NCBI RefSeq assembly: GCF_000440115.1
Contig: NZ_ALMY01000004.1
Coordinates: 1-64,000, forward strand
Direction of reading: 5' to 3'
Source: Streptococcus suis YS56
Lineage (GTDB): Bacteria > Bacillota > Bacilli > Lactobacillales > Streptococcaceae
Length of the DNA stretch: 64,000 nucleotides
The position numbers and the translations under genes were made by a program. Positions 1-9,624 of this stretch are shown piece by piece. The notes beneath the pieces are model-generated. The model ran no database searches and had not been told where the DNA came from. It saw nothing but the letters and a program-made list of their open reading frames with translations. Position 1 is the stretch's first letter; every line of letters starts with the position of its first letter.

Positions 1-58
1 AAAAAGGATAGCCAAACTCCTTGTCCCACAAGGGGTTAGCTATCCTTTGCATTTTTTT
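1..58 (+). terminator. Rho-independent terminator of an upstream gene outside the window
   Basis: A long two-part stem (AAAGGATAGC at 3-12 pairs with GCTATCCTTT at 39-48, with a second inner helix around CCTTG/CAAGG) is followed by a run of seven T at 52-58. It would end a plus-strand transcript entering from the left. It lies directly before a leftover smc 3' end, so the gene it serves is probably not smc itself. Confidence 0.8.
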
Positions 59-74
59 ATGTGATAAAGTCGGG

Positions 75-140
75 CAGGAATCTGGCGTGTCCAAGATTGT
101 GTCGGTCAAACTGAAAGATGTGGAAGACTATACAGATTAA
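75..140 (+). pseudogene. smc: 3'-terminal fragment of smc (chromosome segregation ATPase)
   Basis: Read in frame from 75, the bases encode QESGVSKIVSVKLKD followed by VEDYTD and TAA at 138-140. This matches my recollection of the extreme C-terminus of streptococcal SMC proteins. The frame is closed upstream by TAG at 9-11, and the intervening codons run through the terminator hairpin, so this cannot be the tail of an intact gene read here. In streptococci smc is commonly followed by the two HAD phosphatase genes and ftsY found next. I infer that the intact smc lies further left and that DNA was inserted at its end, leaving this duplicated tail. The boundary at 75 is approximate. Confidence 0.6.
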
Positions 141-152
141 GAACTTGAAAAA

Positions 153-174
153 CTTGGAATTTTCCAGGTTTTTT
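153..174 (+). terminator. Terminator behind the smc tail
   Basis: A short stem (CTTGGAA/TTCCAGG with a two-base loop, 153-168) is followed by six T. It lies just after the stop codon of the smc tail and is probably the original smc terminator. Confidence 0.6.
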
Positions 175-218
175 CTTGATGGAAATTCGACTAGACGAAA
201 GGGAAATAGGGCGAAATA

Positions 219-227
219 TGGTATAAT
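219..227 (+). promoter_or_regulatory. Extended -10 promoter of the first HAD gene
   Basis: TGGTATAAT is a perfect extended -10. It lies 28 bases before the start codon at 256, leaving room for the Shine-Dalgarno sequence CGGAGG at 241-246. No good -35 hexamer is visible, as is normal for this promoter class. Confidence 0.7.
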
Positions 228-255
228 AAAAGGAAAAGGACGGAGGTTGTTTGTT

Positions 256-1065
256 ATGTATAAGAAAATCATTGCAACGGATATGGATGGGACATTTTTA
301 CGAAATGACCATGGATTTGATGCCAGTCGTTTTCGAAGTCTGCTGGCTCAGTTTAAGGAAAAGGGCTATTTGTTTGTAGCGGCTAGCGGTCGTTCTCTGC
401 CGAGTCTCAAACAGTTGTTCGAGGAATTTTTAGACGATATTGCTCTGGTTGCTGAAAATGGGGCTGTTGTTGTCTATCGAAACCAAACCATCTATATAGA
501 TGATCCTATTCAGCCATCGACCTATCTAGCCTTGGTGGACGAGCTGGTTAAGAGTGGTTATGTTCATCCGCAGCATGTTACCTTGTCTGGCTTGAAGGCT
601 TCTTATATGTTGGATAAAGTTGAAGATGGGTTATATAGAGAATTATCTGGTTTTTATCATGACATTCAATTGGTGCCGAGTTTTGAAGAGGTTTCTGAAG
701 AGATTATCAAGTTAAATCTTTACATCGATGAAGCTATTCGTGTAGAAGCGCAGGACTGGATCAATCATCATTTTAAACAATTGACCGCTGTGACTACCGG
801 CTTTACATCGATTGATATCATCTTGTCAGGTGTGCATAAGGGAATTGGTCTTTCTCACCTCTGCCAGCACTTAGGGGTGACTGGAGAAAATCTGATTGCC
901 TTTGGGGACAATCAAAATGACTTGGAAATGTTGAAACTGGCGGCCTATTCGGTTGCGACAGAAAATGCTATTGATGAAGTGAAAGCGCAAGCAGATCTGG
1001 TCATTGGGCATTGCAATGATGAGGCAGTCATGGCTTATATGGAGGAATTAGTAAATGGCAATTAA
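256..1065 (+). CDS. Cof-type HAD-IIB phosphatase
   Basis: This 269-residue protein belongs to the Cof/YidA branch of the haloacid dehalogenase superfamily, cytosolic phosphatases of sugar phosphates or flavin/pyridoxal phosphates. Motif I is DMDGTFL with nucleophile D9 and acid/base D11, and motif IV is GDNQND at 217-222; the stretch between holds the C2-type cap that sets substrate choice. The start at 256 has an SD (CGGAGG) and a promoter just upstream; an earlier in-frame ATG at 118 would begin inside the smc remnant and read through the promoter, so it is not used. Its stop overlaps the next HAD gene by 11 bases, so the two are cotranscribed. The substrate cannot be read from sequence. 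Confidence 0.85.
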   Translation: MYKKIIATDMDGTFLRNDHGFDASRFRSLLAQFKEKGYLFVAASGRSLPSLKQLFEEFLDDIALVAENGAVVVYRNQTIYIDDPIQPSTYLALVDELVKSGYVHPQHVTLSGLKASYMLDKVEDGLYRELSGFYHDIQLVPSFEEVSEEIIKLNLYIDEAIRVEAQDWINHHFKQLTAVTTGFTSIDIILSGVHKGIGLSHLCQHLGVTGENLIAFGDNQNDLEMLKLAAYSVATENAIDEVKAQADLVIGHCNDEAVMAYMEELVNGN

Positions 1066-1867
1066 GTTGATTGCATTGGATTTGGATGGAACGCTTTTGA
1101 CGTCGGACAAACGGATTTCAGAAGCTAATAAAAAGGCTTTGCAGGCTGCGCGTGAGCGTGGAGTTTATGTAGTTCTGACAACAGGACGGCCCTTGCAAGC
1201 TATCGGTAGTTTTCTAGAAGAATTAGATTTACTTGGTGAAAACCAGTATTCCATCACCTTTAATGGTGGTCTGGTCCAGGAAAATACAGGTCAGGTTTTG
1301 GATAAGGTTGGCTTCACTATTGAAGATGTCCGTGCCATCCGTCGTGTGACAAATGATTTGAACTTGCCTTTGGACGTTCTCTATGGTGGCGATGTCTATT
1401 CGCTACCTGCTGCCCATGAGTCTCTCTATCTAACAGCCAACCCACTTCTGAATAAAATCCCTGTGACAGATGAGGAACTGCCAGAAGATTTTGTTTACAA
1501 TAAAGCTGTTTCAGCTGTGGCAGCAGACTTTTTAGATGGGCAAATTCCAAGAATTCCTGCGGAACTTCACGAGCGTTTCGAGATTTTCAAATCGCGTGAT
1601 ATCTTGCTTGAATGGAGTCCAAAAGGTGTCCATAAGGCAAATGGTTTGGCCAAGTTGATCGGACATCTGGGGATTGACCAGTCAGAAGTTATGGCTTGTG
1701 GCGATGAAGGAAATGATCTTTCGATGATTGAATGGGCTGGTTTGGGTATTGCCATGGCGAATGCGACTGATGAAATCAAGTCTGCGGCCAACCTTGTCCT
1801 GCCAAAAAACAATGATGAAGATGGCATTGCTTGGGCCATCGAGCACTATGTATTGAATGAGGACTAA
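1055..1867 (+). CDS. Cof-type HAD-IIB sugar-phosphatase (YidA-like)
   Basis: This 270-residue protein is a second Cof/YidA-type HAD phosphatase, a paralogue of the gene before it. Motif I is DLDGTLL (D9, D11), TTGRP follows at the motif II position, and GDEGND at 216-221 followed by GLGIAMANA is the typical motif III/IV end. YidA relatives hydrolyse hexose phosphates, but the exact substrate is unknown. It starts within the 3' end of the preceding gene, and the ftsY start follows its stop directly, so HAD-HAD-ftsY forms one transcription unit. Confidence 0.85.
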   Translation: MAIKLIALDLDGTLLTSDKRISEANKKALQAARERGVYVVLTTGRPLQAIGSFLEELDLLGENQYSITFNGGLVQENTGQVLDKVGFTIEDVRAIRRVTNDLNLPLDVLYGGDVYSLPAAHESLYLTANPLLNKIPVTDEELPEDFVYNKAVSAVAADFLDGQIPRIPAELHERFEIFKSRDILLEWSPKGVHKANGLAKLIGHLGIDQSEVMACGDEGNDLSMIEWAGLGIAMANATDEIKSAANLVLPKNNDEDGIAWAIEHYVLNED

Positions 1868-1868
1868 T

Positions 1869-3143
1869 ATGGGATTATTTGATCGATTATTTGGACATGA
1901 AAAACAAGAGGAGCAAGTTGCTCTTGTTGAAGAAGTAAAAACGGAGCAGTCGGCTTCAAGCGAAGATACTGCACCTACTGAAGTTGAGTCAGCTACTCAA
2001 GAAACGGAAGTGTTCCAGTCTGAAGAAGCAAAGCCTGAATTGACTGCCGAGCAGGAAGCTCAGAAACAACGGACCTTAGACATGATGGCTCAATATTATG
2101 CAGCCAAGGAAGCTGCTGCGGCTCGAGTGAAGGAAGCGCAGGAACAAGGCTTTGACCCTGCTATTCAAACCAAGGTCAAGGAAGAGCCTGTTGAGGAAGT
2201 TGTTCCAGTAGAGCAAGAAAGTGAGCAGGACAAGTACCAGCGGACCTTGAAAAAGACCCGCACAGGCTTTGGGGCAAGGCTCAATGAATTCTTTGCCAAT
2301 TTCCGTTCGGTTGATGAAGAATTTTTCGAAGAGTTGGAAGAAATCCTGATTTTGTCAGACGTAGGTGTGCAAGTTGCCTCTACTCTGACAGAGGAGCTCC
2401 GCTATGAAGCCAAGCTACAAAATGCCAAGAAGACAGATGAACTCCGTCGGGTTATCATCGAAAAATTGGTGGATATTTACGAAAAAGATGGCCAGTTCAG
2501 CGAGCAGATCAATTTCCAGGATGATTTGACAGTCATGCTCTTTGTGGGTGTTAACGGTGTTGGGAAGACGACCTCTATCGGTAAGTTGGCCTACAAGTAC
2601 AAGCAGGCTGGTAAGAAGGTCATGTTGGTCGCGGCGGATACCTTCCGTGCGGGTGCGGTAGCCCAGCTGGTCGAGTGGGGTCGCCGAGTCGATGTGCCAG
2701 TGGTCACAGGTCCAGAAAAGTCAGACCCAGCCAGTGTGGTCTTTGATGGGGTAAAACGTGCCGTGGCAGAAGGCATGGATATTCTCATGATTGACACAGC
2801 AGGTCGCTTGCAAAATAAAGAAAACCTCATGGCAGAGCTGGAAAAAATCGGTCGCATCATCAAACGGACCCTGCCTGATGCACCGCATGAAACCCTCTTA
2901 GCACTGGATGCCTCCACAGGTCAAAACGCCCTTAGTCAAGCCAAGGAATTTGCAAAAATTACCCCATTGACAGGCCTAGTCTTGACCAAACTGGACGGTA
3001 CTGCAAAAGGTGGTGTCGTCCTTGCTATCCGTCAGGAACTGGATATTCCAGTCAAGCTGATTGGTTTCGGTGAGAAAATCGATGACATCGGAGAATTCAA
3101 ATCCGAAGAGTTCATGCGTGGGCTTTTGGAAGGATTGGTGTAG
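1869..3143 (+). CDS. ftsY: Signal recognition particle receptor FtsY
   Basis: FtsY is the membrane-associated GTPase that receives SRP-ribosome complexes for cotranslational insertion. The 424-residue protein has an acidic, Glu-rich N-terminal A domain (about 1-125) rich in direct E/Q/A runs, then the NG domain. Visible GTPase motifs are GVNGVGKTT (227-235), DTAGRLQN (from 309) and TKLD (373-376). An ATG four codons upstream at 1857 lies within the end of the previous gene; the ATG at 1869 is better spaced from GAGGA and gives the usual MGLFDRLF start. A bidirectional terminator follows directly. Confidence 0.96.
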   Translation: MGLFDRLFGHEKQEEQVALVEEVKTEQSASSEDTAPTEVESATQETEVFQSEEAKPELTAEQEAQKQRTLDMMAQYYAAKEAAAARVKEAQEQGFDPAIQTKVKEEPVEEVVPVEQESEQDKYQRTLKKTRTGFGARLNEFFANFRSVDEEFFEELEEILILSDVGVQVASTLTEELRYEAKLQNAKKTDELRRVIIEKLVDIYEKDGQFSEQINFQDDLTVMLFVGVNGVGKTTSIGKLAYKYKQAGKKVMLVAADTFRAGAVAQLVEWGRRVDVPVVTGPEKSDPASVVFDGVKRAVAEGMDILMIDTAGRLQNKENLMAELEKIGRIIKRTLPDAPHETLLALDASTGQNALSQAKEFAKITPLTGLVLTKLDGTAKGGVVLAIRQELDIPVKLIGFGEKIDDIGEFKSEEFMRGLLEGLV

Positions 3144-3144
3144 A

Positions 3145-3179
3145 AAAAAGTCGTTAGTTCAATGAACTAGCGACTTTTT
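3145..3179. terminator. Bidirectional terminator between ftsY and the AlkD-like gene
   Basis: The inverted repeat GTCGTTAGTTC/GAACTAGCGAC has one G-T pair and a three-base loop, with A-run and T-run flanks on either side. It can therefore end both ftsY and the convergent minus-strand gene. Confidence 0.85.
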
Positions 3180-3227
3180 CTATCTGTATGCAGTAGTGAG
3201 TAAATGGCGATGTCCACAATACCACGA

Positions 3228-3902
3228 TTATTTCCTCTTCAACAATGCTTCTATCCAGTCTGGTGCGTAGGCAGAAGTACAGCCTTTTGGTACTTTCATG
3301 TCCACATAGACAGCGAGCTCCTGACCGATTGCAATACCTTGTTCCAGGTAGTCGGGATAGGCAACTGCAATCTCCACCAAACCTTGGTTCATGGTCCATT
3401 GGATAAGCGGGTCTGCGGTTTGTAAATGCTGGCGAATGTGGTCTAGAGATTCTTCGATTTCTTGATTGGAGGCAGTTTTTCCAGCAAAATATTTAGCACG
3501 TAGGAACCAGCCAATGCGTTGAAAAATGGCTGAATTTTTGTCCAGCAAGTAGGCTTCCCAATCCTTACTGTCTTTTCGTTTGCTAAGAATGATGGAAGCC
3601 AGCTTATCGAGGACATTGACCGAAACTTCTTCATTGAGGCAAGTTTCTAAAGCAGTAGAAGTCAGCTGGTCAGGTTTTGTTTTGGCAATTTGAATAGCTA
3701 AATATTGTGCCTCGAGGACCCCTGTTTGCCAGAGTGGAGCAAACAAGTCCAGTCGATTTTTATAGGCCTTGGCGATACCAGAAATAGCTCCCATCGGAAC
3801 GCCGTAGTAGGGCTTAGTTTCGCCAATTTTTTCATAACGCTTGAGGGTGCCAGCATGGCTGGCTGCTTCAAGTTGGGTGAGAATAGTGTTTAATTCAGTC
3901 AT
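3228..3902 (-). CDS. DNA alkylation repair protein, AlkD-like
   Basis: This 224-residue, all-helical protein resembles the HEAT-like-repeat AlkD family, glycosylases that remove N3- and N7-alkylated purines. Family-like features are the N-terminal YGVPMGAISGIAKAYK stretch and repeated helix pairs rich in W, A and L, with the W-F-L-R-A-K region in the middle. Catalytic residues could not be assigned with certainty. The start at 3902 follows GGAGATATTT; an in-frame ATG at 3941 would lie within a terminator hairpin and is rejected. It lies downstream of zwf behind a BOX-like repeat and a terminator. Confidence 0.7.
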   Translation of the reverse strand: MTELNTILTQLEAASHAGTLKRYEKIGETKPYYGVPMGAISGIAKAYKNRLDLFAPLWQTGVLEAQYLAIQIAKTKPDQLTSTALETCLNEEVSVNVLDKLASIILSKRKDSKDWEAYLLDKNSAIFQRIGWFLRAKYFAGKTASNQEIEESLDHIRQHLQTADPLIQWTMNQGLVEIAVAYPDYLEQGIAIGQELAVYVDMKVPKGCTSAYAPDWIEALLKRK

Positions 3903-3912
3903 AAATATCTCC

Positions 3913-3938
3913 GAAAAAAACTGGATTGCTCCAGTTTT
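3913..3938 (-). terminator. Terminator between zwf and the AlkD-like gene
   Basis: On the minus strand AAAACTGGA, a GCAA loop and TCCAGTTTT form a nine-base stem followed by more T. It ends the zwf transcript and lies immediately before the Shine-Dalgarno sequence of the AlkD-like gene. No separate promoter for that gene is evident. Confidence 0.75.
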
Positions 3939-3945
3939 CATATGT

Positions 3946-4103
3946 AGTCGTTTAGTTTGCTTTTAGTACAAGGCAACGAGGTGCAGGTTGCTAGAACAGC
4001 CTAGAGGCTGTTCTAGGTTGGAAATAAGACATGCGAAGCAAGTCACTTTCGTGGAGTACGGCAAAGCGAGTTAACGAAGTAATCAAAGATAAACTAAATG
4101 ACT
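3946..4103. repeat. BOX-like repeat element with terminal inverted repeats
   Basis: The element is about 158 bp and is bounded by AGTCGTTTAGTTT (3946-3958) and AAACTAAATGACT (4091-4103), which are 12/13 complementary. Inside, GCAGGTTGCT leads into a perfect hairpin CTAGAACAGCCT/AGGCTGTTCTAG, then AGGTTG, then AATAAGAC and TACGGCAAAGCGA. This order and wording closely resemble the boxA hairpin and boxC part of pneumococcal BOX elements. It overlaps the last bases of zwf, supplying its stop codon region. There is no coding capacity. Confidence 0.7.
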
Positions 4104-5589
4104 ATTTCAACAAACCACGTTCACGATACCAGACGTCTGGAGTCCAAACCCACTTGCAACCGTAGCTTTCTAGCAAGTCAAAGGCTGCTTGTGGTCCCAT
4201 GGTACCAGCTGGATAGGTGTGGAGTGGGACTTGGTTGCTTGCCCACAAATCAACAATGCGGTCAATCAAGCTCCAGCTAGCTTTCACTTCTTCCCAATGA
4301 CTAAAGTTAGTAGAATCACCATTTAGGACATCGAAAAATAGTTTTTCGTAGGCTTCAGGTGAATTTCCAAGAGCAGTAGCATTGTGGCGGAAGTTGAGTT
4401 TGGCAGGAGTAAGAGCAAAGTGGGAACCAACTTCCTTACCGTTGATAGAGAGCATAAAGCCTTCGGTTGGTTGGATGAAGATGGTCAAGACATTGGCCTC
4501 AGAAGGCTGACCAAAAATATCTTCCGCATGCTTGAAGGTGATAGTCACGCGCGTGCCCTTTTCTGTCAGGCGTTTACCTGTACGGAAGAAGAAAGGTACA
4601 TCACGGAATCGGTCAGTATCGACGAAGAAGACGCCTCCAGCAAAGGTTTCTGTCTGAGAAGCTTCGGCAATATTTGGTTCATCCAAGTAGCTAACGTAGT
4701 CTTTTCCGTCGATGGAACCTGCTGCATATTGACCACGGATGAAGTTGCGCTTGAGGTCTTCGTCAGAAGGCTGACGCAAGTGTTGGAAGACCTTGATTTT
4801 CTCAGCGCGGACATCTTCCTCCTTGAAGCTGGCTGGCTTATCCATTGCTAGAAGGGAAAGAACTTGAAGGGCATGGTTTTGCACCATGTCTTTTAAGGCG
4901 CCAGAATGATCGTAGTAGCCCCCACGATCCTCAACACCAATCGCTTCAGCAAATGTAATTTGGACGTTATCAATGTAATCGCGGTTCCAGATATGCTCAA
5001 AAATGATATTGGCAAAGCGAACCGCAAAGATATTTTGCACCATTTCCTTGCCAAGATAATGGTCGATACGGTAGATTTGGTCTTCGTTGAAGGCAGCTGC
5101 CAATTCATCATTGAGTTTGCTTGCGGTTGCAAGGCTAGTTCCGAATGGTTTTTCAATAATCAAGCGTTCAAAACCTTGGCCATCAACGATTTGTTCAGAT
5201 TTAAGGTGTTTGGCAATAGTTCCGAAAAATTCAGGTGCCATAGAGAGGAAGAAGACCTTGTTGTGCTGGGTATCGTATTTTTCACACAAGTCGTCCTGCA
5301 ATTTCCGAAGAGCTACATAATGTTCCGTGTCATTGACATCATGGCTTTGGTAGTAGAAATGACTTGCAAACTCATGGGCCTGACGTGGTGTGTCAGGCAA
5401 ATCACCCAGTGATTCGATGACAGTCTGCTCAAAAAATTCCTTGGTCCAAGGTCTGCGGGCTGTTCCAATAACAGCAAAATTTTCTCGGATATGTCCTGCC
5501 TTATACAGACGGAAAAGGGATGGATAAAGTTTGCGTTTGGCAAGGTCGCCACTAGCACCAAAAATTGTAAACAATACATGTGATGACAT
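4102..5589 (-). CDS. zwf: Glucose-6-phosphate 1-dehydrogenase
   Basis: Zwf oxidises glucose-6-phosphate to 6-phosphogluconolactone with NADP, the entry to the oxidative pentose phosphate pathway. The 495-residue length is normal. The dinucleotide site FGASGDLAKRKL is at the N-terminus and the active-site signature RIDHYLGKE is present, followed by the C-terminal G6PD domain with FRTGKRL. The start is preceded by TAGGAATGAAATT and a TATAAT box (5622-5627). Its last codons lie in the end of a BOX-like element. Confidence 0.96.
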   Translation of the reverse strand: MSSHVLFTIFGASGDLAKRKLYPSLFRLYKAGHIRENFAVIGTARRPWTKEFFEQTVIESLGDLPDTPRQAHEFASHFYYQSHDVNDTEHYVALRKLQDDLCEKYDTQHNKVFFLSMAPEFFGTIAKHLKSEQIVDGQGFERLIIEKPFGTSLATASKLNDELAAAFNEDQIYRIDHYLGKEMVQNIFAVRFANIIFEHIWNRDYIDNVQITFAEAIGVEDRGGYYDHSGALKDMVQNHALQVLSLLAMDKPASFKEEDVRAEKIKVFQHLRQPSDEDLKRNFIRGQYAAGSIDGKDYVSYLDEPNIAEASQTETFAGGVFFVDTDRFRDVPFFFRTGKRLTEKGTRVTITFKHAEDIFGQPSEANVLTIFIQPTEGFMLSINGKEVGSHFALTPAKLNFRHNATALGNSPEAYEKLFFDVLNGDSTNFSHWEEVKASWSLIDRIVDLWASNQVPLHTYPAGTMGPQAAFDLLESYGCKWVWTPDVWYRERGLLK

Positions 5590-5621
5590 AATTTCATTCC
5601 TATCTGTTGAGTATAGACACT

Positions 5622-5627
5622 ATTATA
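5622..5627 (-). promoter_or_regulatory. Probable -10 box of zwf
   Basis: TATAAT on the minus strand lies 33 bases upstream of the zwf ATG. No convincing -35 was found (GTGAAT at the 17-base spacing). Readthrough from the permease genes upstream is also possible because no terminator lies between. Confidence 0.5.
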
Positions 5628-5667
5628 GCACAAATTGTCAGAAAATTCACTTTTTGAATTGGAATTA

Positions 5668-6483
5668 TTAGAAAACACGGTAGACATACGGGGAATCTGG
5701 CTGTTCAATCTGAACCATCGATTGTAATTCAAGTGTTGGGAGATTTTGTTTCAACGATGTGTGGTAGGCAATCTTGATTGTTCCTCTGGCTTTTACCCAA
5801 GTATTGTTAGGAAATTCTGTGGTAGCACCCGTAGAGAGTAAGCCATATACTCCAGAATCAGCGATGCAGTGAATAATACCAAAGCGGAAAAGGAAAAATT
5901 GCTGGCTATTGTCAGGGTCATTGTAGACAAATCCAATCATTTCAATCGTTTTTCCTGAAAATTCCGTAGGATAGTCGTAGATTGCTTCCATCACTTCCAT
6001 ATAGTTTTCATTAGTAACGACAATGGTTTCTTCAGCCAAGTATTTATCAGCAATTTCACGCATCTGGTTTTGATAGGCAGATTTCGTAAAATAAATAGAA
6101 GTATCAGGCTTGAGATACTGAACAGTCGTCCCTTCTTGGTTTTGTGTATTAGCATCGTTTTCTGCTGCTAGTGGGAAATGATAGCCCTTGGCAGCAACAG
6201 TTGTTGAATCTAGGCTTACCGTGGGAAAGAGCCAGGTTATAGCAAGAGGAATGAGCAATAGTCCAATGCTTGATAGTTTGGCAATTTTGCTTTTTAAATG
6301 GCTATGTACTCGAATTTCTTTTACCCAGACATACAATTGTACGATGGCAAGTATGAAAGATAAAACCATGGATAGATAGGCTAGATAGCTATAGTGCAGA
6401 TTAATGTATTGGTCTAATTTTCCAGAGACATAAAGATACATGGTCATCTCAAAATAGCCTGCAAGAATTAAAAAACGAATCAT
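5668..6483 (-). CDS. TIGR03943-family membrane protein (YcgQ-like permease partner)
   Basis: This 271-residue protein has two or three N-terminal hydrophobic segments (about 5-20, 30-55, 70-90) and a larger soluble C-terminal part. Its layout matches the TIGR03943/DUF1980 family, which is encoded beside DUF318-type permeases. In Bacillus subtilis the equivalent pair (ycgR-ycgQ) belongs to the zinc-starvation regulon, so a metal-related role is likely but not shown here. The start overlaps the stop of the permease gene by four bases (ATGA), which argues for translational coupling. Confidence 0.75.
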   Translation of the reverse strand: MIRFLILAGYFEMTMYLYVSGKLDQYINLHYSYLAYLSMVLSFILAIVQLYVWVKEIRVHSHLKSKIAKLSSIGLLLIPLAITWLFPTVSLDSTTVAAKGYHFPLAAENDANTQNQEGTTVQYLKPDTSIYFTKSAYQNQMREIADKYLAEETIVVTNENYMEVMEAIYDYPTEFSGKTIEMIGFVYNDPDNSQQFFLFRFGIIHCIADSGVYGLLSTGATTEFPNNTWVKARGTIKIAYHTSLKQNLPTLELQSMVQIEQPDSPYVYRVF

Positions 6484-7385
6484 ACTACACCTCCAAGTAT
6501 CAGACTATATCCCAAAATAACGAGAGTGATAGTAATGATAAAACCGGCTATAAATTTCCCTTTGAAATAATGTTTCATCATGAGCAAGTTTTTAACATCC
6601 ACCATGGGTCCGATAACTAAGAAAGCCATTACTGAGGCAAATCCGAAGCTGGATAGTAGTGATGCACCAATAAAGGCATCGGCTTCAGAACATAGGGAAA
6701 GAAGAAAGGCCAGCAACATCATCAGTAAAATAGCTGTTAATGGACTGTGACCGATGGTAGTCAGGACAGCAGTTGGAATATAGACTTGTACGAGACTGGC
6801 AAAGAGACAACCAAAGACTAGGTAACGTCCCGTATCAAAAAATTCATCGATGGCATGAATAAGTGCGAAGCCAACTTTTTGCCAGCTGGTTTTATCTGAA
6901 TAATCATGCTGGTGCTGGTCAAACTTGCTTCCTTTAAGAATGGGTCCTTTTACGAAAAAACCAAGAATGATTCCCAATACTAGGGATACAATGATGGCTC
7001 CTAGGGCTCTATAGAAGGCGAAAAGTAGGGAATTGCCAAAAGCAGTAAAGGTTGCAAAAAGGACGATGGGATTAATCACAGGAGCCGTTACTAAAAAGGG
7101 AACAGCAGTATAACTAGGTACTTTTTTCTCTAATAGCCGATTGACAATAGGGACAATACCACATTCGCAAGACGGAAAAATGAAGCCGATAAAGGTTCCA
7201 AATAGAATGGCAAGAAACTTGTTCTTGGGAAGGAGTTTATGGACTTTTTCAGGGGTGATAAACACATCAATAAAGCCAGAAATCAATGCTCCAATCAACA
7301 CAAAGGGCAAGGCTTCAATCATGATAGACAGGAAAATAGCCCCCGCCTGTAGGACGGAGGTAGGTAATTGATCAAGACCGAACAT
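6480..7385 (-). CDS. DUF318/ArsP_1-family permease (YcgR-like)
   Basis: This 301-residue protein is almost entirely membrane-embedded with about eight hydrophobic segments. The family signatures EALPFVLIGALISGFID near the N-terminus, FPSCECGIVPI with a paired Cys in the middle, and the later LCSEADAFIGASL are visible; the Cys-Glu-Cys motif is typical of this permease family. It is paired with the TIGR03943-family gene. The transported substrate is unknown; B. subtilis precedent suggests zinc-linked regulation. It follows a 48-codon gene by one base. Confidence 0.8.
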   Translation of the reverse strand: MFGLDQLPTSVLQAGAIFLSIMIEALPFVLIGALISGFIDVFITPEKVHKLLPKNKFLAILFGTFIGFIFPSCECGIVPIVNRLLEKKVPSYTAVPFLVTAPVINPIVLFATFTAFGNSLLFAFYRALGAIIVSLVLGIILGFFVKGPILKGSKFDQHQHDYSDKTSWQKVGFALIHAIDEFFDTGRYLVFGCLFASLVQVYIPTAVLTTIGHSPLTAILLMMLLAFLLSLCSEADAFIGASLLSSFGFASVMAFLVIGPMVDVKNLLMMKHYFKGKFIAGFIITITLVILGYSLILGGVV

Positions 7386-7386
7386 A

Positions 7387-7533
7387 TTATTTTTTATCCT
7401 GATTCAAGTTGTTTTTCTCGGAATTTTCTTTTGATTTTGGATCAGGATACTCAATTTCTTCCAGTTTTTCAAATGAAGCAAATTCTTCCAGCATCTTTTC
7501 TAAATCATCTTGTCGTTTATAGGTTACAGCCAT
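7387..7533 (-). CDS. Small hypothetical protein upstream of the permease pair
   Basis: A 48-residue reading frame begins MAVTYKRQDDLEKMLEEF and ends in a charged, Asn/Lys-rich tail. It has a strong ribosome site (GGAGGTGCCCT before ATG), and its TAA is separated from the permease ATG by a single base, so it is very likely translated and coupled to it. It has no membrane segment or signal peptide and looks helical and acidic. No function is recognised. It may be a small regulatory partner of the permease or a leader peptide. Confidence 0.65.
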   Translation of the reverse strand: MAVTYKRQDDLEKMLEEFASFEKLEEIEYPDPKSKENSEKNNLNQDKK

Positions 7534-7640
7534 AGGGCACCTCCAAAAATTTTATATACACATTATACATTTTTTACTAAAAATTATCTAAAGGAATCTG
7601 TTTTTATTGAAGCGCAAATATAGTTCGCACCTTCAAATCA

Positions 7641-9614
<1,974 letters not shown>

Positions 9615-9624
9615 AGGTAAAACG

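Noticed and set aside
118-255. Longer start for the first HAD protein
   Set aside because: It overlaps the smc tail, a terminator and the promoter; the SD is at 241-246.
4384-5412. Plus-strand reading frames opposite zwf
   Set aside because: They are shadows of the well-supported minus-strand zwf and lack RBS and motifs.
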